From positions 1 to 5,548 of the forward strand of contig JAGUWE010000041.1 of NCBI GenBank assembly GCA_020062525.1: a DNA stretch of 5,548 bases, written 5' to 3'. Numbering within the stretch: the stretch's first letter is position 1; each line of letters opens with the position of its first letter. The notes beneath the pieces were generated by a model. The model did no database searches, was not told the origin of the DNA, and saw only the letters and a list, made by a program, of their open reading frames with translations. This document shows positions 2,898 to 5,548 of this stretch, in pieces. This DNA is from Patescibacteria group bacterium. Its GTDB lineage: Bacteria > Patescibacteriota > Patescibacteriia > JAACEG01 > JAGUWE01. Both the position numbers and the translations under genes were made by a program.

Positions 2898-5548
2898 ATG
2901 CCTATACCTCAGCTTAACAAAAAATTAGAAAAAAAGCAACTAACTGCTTATTTAGAAAAAACACCACGAAAACCACGGAAAAAGAAAAATCTAAGAAAAA
3001 TTATTTCTACTTTAATCACCGCGGTAATTTTTTTAATTCTTTTTAGTGGCTTATTTTTCTTTGTTTTTGTTTTCTGGGTTTCTAAGGACTTACCAGATCC
3101 TGATCGTCTGATTGAAAGAGCTGTCCCTTTGAGCACCACAATCTATGATCGAACCGGGCAAACCATCCTTTACGAAGTTCATGGTGAAAAACGTCGTTCA
3201 ATGGTTGAACTTCAAGGATTACCTGAGTATATAAAGTGGGCTACCATTTCCATTGAAGATAAAAATTTTTATACTCATCAAGGTTTTGATTTTTTAAGAA
3301 TTATTAAAGCAACCTTAGTTAATTTAATCCATCTGAGCAAATATCAAGGCGCCTCCACTATTACTCAACAGCTAATTAAAAATGCTATTTTAACTCCAGA
3401 AAAAACTTATTCGCGAAAAATCAAAGAATTAATTTTGTCTTGGCAAATGGAACGAAAATTTTCCAAAGACGAAATTTTAAAAATGTATCTTAATGAAATC
3501 CCTTATGGCTCAACTGCTTATGGGATTGAATCAGCGGCTAAAAATTATTTTGGCAAACCAGCCGGTGGACTTTCTTTGGCTGAAGCAGCCGTACTCACCG
3601 CCCTGCCTAAGGCACCGACTTATTATTCGCCCCATGGCAATCATAAAGATGAACTACTGGCTCGCCAAAAAATGATTTTGGACTTGATGGTTAAATATGG
3701 TTACATCAAAGAAGAAGAAGCTGAGACAGCTAAAAAAGAGCCACTTAATTTCAAACCGCCGGGAGAAAATATTATTGCTCCTCATTTTGTGATGTATGTT
3801 AAAGAATTGCTTTCAGAAAAATATAGTGAAAAAATGGTGGAGGAAGGCGGCTTTAAAGTCACCACTACTTTAGATTTATACAAACAACAAATTGCTGACG
3901 AAGTTATCAAGGACTGGGTGCCGAAAAATGAGAAAAAATACAGTGCTACTAACGCCGCTTTAGTAACAATTGATCCGAAGACCGGTCAAATTTTAGCTAT
4001 GGTTGGTTCGCGTGACTATTTTGATGAAGAGCATGATGGCAATGTTAATGTAACTTTACGGCCCCGCCAACCCGGCTCTTCTTTTAAGCCCCTGGTTTAT
4101 GCCCTGGCTTTTAAAAAGGGCTTTACGCCAGAGACACTTTTATTTGATGTCGTCACTAACTTTGCTGTAGAAGGAGCTAAAGATTACATTCCTCATAATT
4201 ATGATAGTCAAGAACATGGACCAGTAACAATGCGTCAAGCTTTAGCTGGTTCCCTTAACATTCCAGCTGTCAAGACCCTATATTTAGCCGGGGTCAATAA
4301 TGTTTTAGATCAAGCTGAAAAAATGGGCTACACTACTTTCACTGAACGCAACCGTTTTGGTCTTTCTTTGGTTTTAGGCGGAGCTGAAGTCAAACTTTTA
4401 GAACACACCAATGCCTATTCAGTTTTTGCCCGCGAAGGTTATTATCAAATGCCGGTGGCAATTTTAAAAATTGAGGACAGCGCTGGCAAAGTAATTGAGG
4501 AATATAAAGAGACCAGGCCTACTCAGGTCTTAGACACTCAAGTTTGCCGCCAGATTAATAATATTCTTTCTGATAATTCAGCGCGGGCTTTTATTTTCGG
4601 TGAAAATAATTACTTGACCTTACCAGATCGCCCAGTGGCTGCTAAAACTGGCACGACTAATGATTATCATGATGCCTGGACAATCGGCTATACGCCCTCA
4701 CTAGTGACAGGCGTTTGGGTCGGTAATAATGACAATTCTGAAATGAAGCGAGGAGCTGACGGTTCTAAGATCGCTGCTCCGATTTGGCAAAATTTTATGA
4801 AAAGAGTTTTAATTGGTACGCCAGTTGAGTCCTTTAATCCGCCAGCGCCGACAACTCCGGCAAAACCCATTTTAAAAGGCGAACTACCAAGTACTGTCAT
4901 GGTTAAAATTGACAAGGCCTCAGGCAAATTAGCCACTGAACTCACCCCGCCCAATTGGATTGAAGAAAAACAATTTAAAGAAGTCCATTGCCTTTTGCAT
5001 TATGTTAATAAAGATGACCCTCAAGGACCGCTGCCTGAAAATCCAGCATCTGATCCCCAATACCCACGTTGGGAAGAAGCAGTTCAAAGATGGGCCAGAG
5101 AATCTGGCTTTGCCAAGGGCGAAATGCCGCCGACTGAATATGATGACCTTCACACCAAAGAAAATCAACCGCAAGTTAAACTAACTTATCCTTTGGTGAA
5201 TCAAACCCTGACTAACGACGCAATTACTTTTAACGTTGAGACCACGGCTCCGCGTGGGGTCAAGAGAATTGAGTATTATATTGATGATAAATTAGTTGCT
5301 GAGAGTATTTCAGCTCCTTTCAATTATAATTACATTATTAGTGGCTTTGACAATGGTTCGCATATTTTTAAAGCAGTGGCTTATGATGATATTGACAACG
5401 CCGGAATAGATTGGATGACTATTAATTTCGTCCTACCAGAGATACCGATTGATTTTAAAATCCTAAATCCCATCAATAACTCATCTTTTGGCAAAAATAA
5501 TTTTCCTTTACCAATATCTGCCTCGGTTAATTATCTTAATAAAATTCA
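2898..5548 (+). CDS. Class A penicillin-binding protein (bifunctional transglycosylase/transpeptidase) with C-terminal Ig-like domains, 3'-truncated
   Basis: The open frame gives 883 complete codons and leaves the window without a stop. It should polymerise lipid II and cross-link peptidoglycan outside the membrane. A basic N-terminus (21-34) precedes one membrane anchor (about 35-61). The GT51 domain shows EDKNFYTHQG (120-129, catalytic E120), GASTITQQL (151-159), and RKIKE with the second acidic residue E177; the 57-residue gap between the glutamates is family-like. The transpeptidase domain (about 352-640) has SSFK (394-397, nucleophile S394), SLN (452-454) and KTGTT (583-587). A Pro-rich linker (about 646-656) and a poorly recognised segment lead to a Big_7-like Ig domain (about 757-846: IEYYIDDKLV, DNGSHIFKAVAYD). 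A second similar domain begins near 848 and is cut. An in-frame TGA at 2871-2873 and no other start between make ATG 2898 secure; AGGG lies only 2 nt upstream, a poor SD. It resembles PBP1A/PbpC-type enzymes, but the exact subclass is uncertain. Confidence 0.95.
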   Translation, partial: MPIPQLNKKLEKKQLTAYLEKTPRKPRKKKNLRKIISTLITAVIFLILFSGLFFFVFVFWVSKDLPDPDRLIERAVPLSTTIYDRTGQTILYEVHGEKRRSMVELQGLPEYIKWATISIEDKNFYTHQGFDFLRIIKATLVNLIHLSKYQGASTITQQLIKNAILTPEKTYSRKIKELILSWQMERKFSKDEILKMYLNEIPYGSTAYGIESAAKNYFGKPAGGLSLAEAAVLTALPKAPTYYSPHGNHKDELLARQKMILDLMVKYGYIKEEEAETAKKEPLNFKPPGENIIAPHFVMYVKELLSEKYSEKMVEEGGFKVTTTLDLYKQQIADEVIKDWVPKNEKKYSATNAALVTIDPKTGQILAMVGSRDYFDEEHDGNVNVTLRPRQPGSSFKPLVYALAFKKGFTPETLLFDVVTNFAVEGAKDYIPHNYDSQEHGPVTMRQALAGSLNIPAVKTLYLAGVNNVLDQAEKMGYTTFTERNRFGLSLVLGGAEVKLLEHTNAYSVFAREGYYQMPVAILKIEDSAGKVIEEYKETRPTQVLDTQVCRQINNILSDNSARAFIFGENNYLTLPDRPVAAKTGTTNDYHDAWTIGYTPSLVTGVWVGNNDNSEMKRGADGSKIAAPIWQNFMKRVLIGTPVESFNPPAPTTPAKPILKGELPSTVMVKIDKASGKLATELTPPNWIEEKQFKEVHCLLHYVNKDDPQGPLPENPASDPQYPRWEEAVQRWARESGFAKGEMPPTEYDDLHTKENQPQVKLTYPLVNQTLTNDAITFNVETTAPRGVKRIEYYIDDKLVAESISAPFNYNYIISGFDNGSHIFKAVAYDDIDNAGIDWMTINFVLPEIPIDFKILNPINNSSFGKNNFPLPISASVNYLNKI

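Noticed and set aside
4688..5184. Open frames on both strands at 4688-4954 (-), 4929-5174 (-) and 4960-5184 (+)
   Set aside because: They overlap the PBP frame, which carries clear domain motifs, and their translations show no recognisable domain, start signal or independent context.
229..5548. Alternative genetic code with TGA as glycine (as in some CPR lineages)
   Set aside because: No in-frame TGA occurs in any of the coding regions, glycine uses normal codons, and the genes end in TAA or TAG, so the standard bacterial code is sufficient.

Overview
The window looks like a piece of an AT-rich bacterial genome, most plausibly a member of the Candidate Phyla Radiation (Patescibacteria/Parcubacteria-like). 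That placement is an inference. It rests on low GC, lysine/isoleucine-rich proteins, short intergenic gaps, a mix of SD-less starts and one strong SD, and a class A penicillin-binding protein carrying C-terminal Ig-like domains. No rRNA or tRNA is present to fix the taxonomy. The standard bacterial code fits: the genes stop at TAA or TAG, all Trp codons are TGG, and no in-frame TGA occurs in roughly 1,680 codons.

Layout, left to right. Bases 1-65 hold the last 20 codons of a plus-strand gene whose ending resembles the C-terminus of GT4/GT5-type glycosyltransferases (glycogen-synthase-like). Bases 75-210 are a 136-bp palindromic element with perfect 24-bp terminal inverted repeats and nested hairpins. 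Bases 229-1155 encode a GalT-family hexose-1-phosphate nucleotidylyltransferase. Bases 1173-1206 are a large palindrome abutting an extended -10 promoter, which reads into a ROK-family sugar kinase at 1246-2127. A bidirectional intrinsic terminator (stem 2179-2203) separates the kinase from a convergent, minus-strand, stand-alone GAF-domain protein (2227-2757). A 140-bp divergent spacer (2758-2897) carries a good plus-strand promoter. It drives a bifunctional class A PBP that starts at 2898 and runs off the right edge with 883 complete codons and no stop.

How the genes fit together. The first three genes form a co-directional carbohydrate block: glycosyltransferase end, sugar-1-phosphate nucleotidylyltransferase, sugar kinase. 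This suggests sugar activation and polymer or glycan synthesis, although the kinase appears to have its own regulated promoter. The PBP is an independent peptidoglycan-synthesis gene. The GAF protein has no recognisable partner and its role is unknown.

No clearly new multi-gene system is visible. The most interesting items are the nested palindromic element at 75-210, the operator-like palindrome at 1173-1200, the ROK kinase lacking the third zinc cysteine, the GalT homologue with an altered C-terminal metal site, and the solitary GAF protein with the only strong Shine-Dalgarno sequence in the window.
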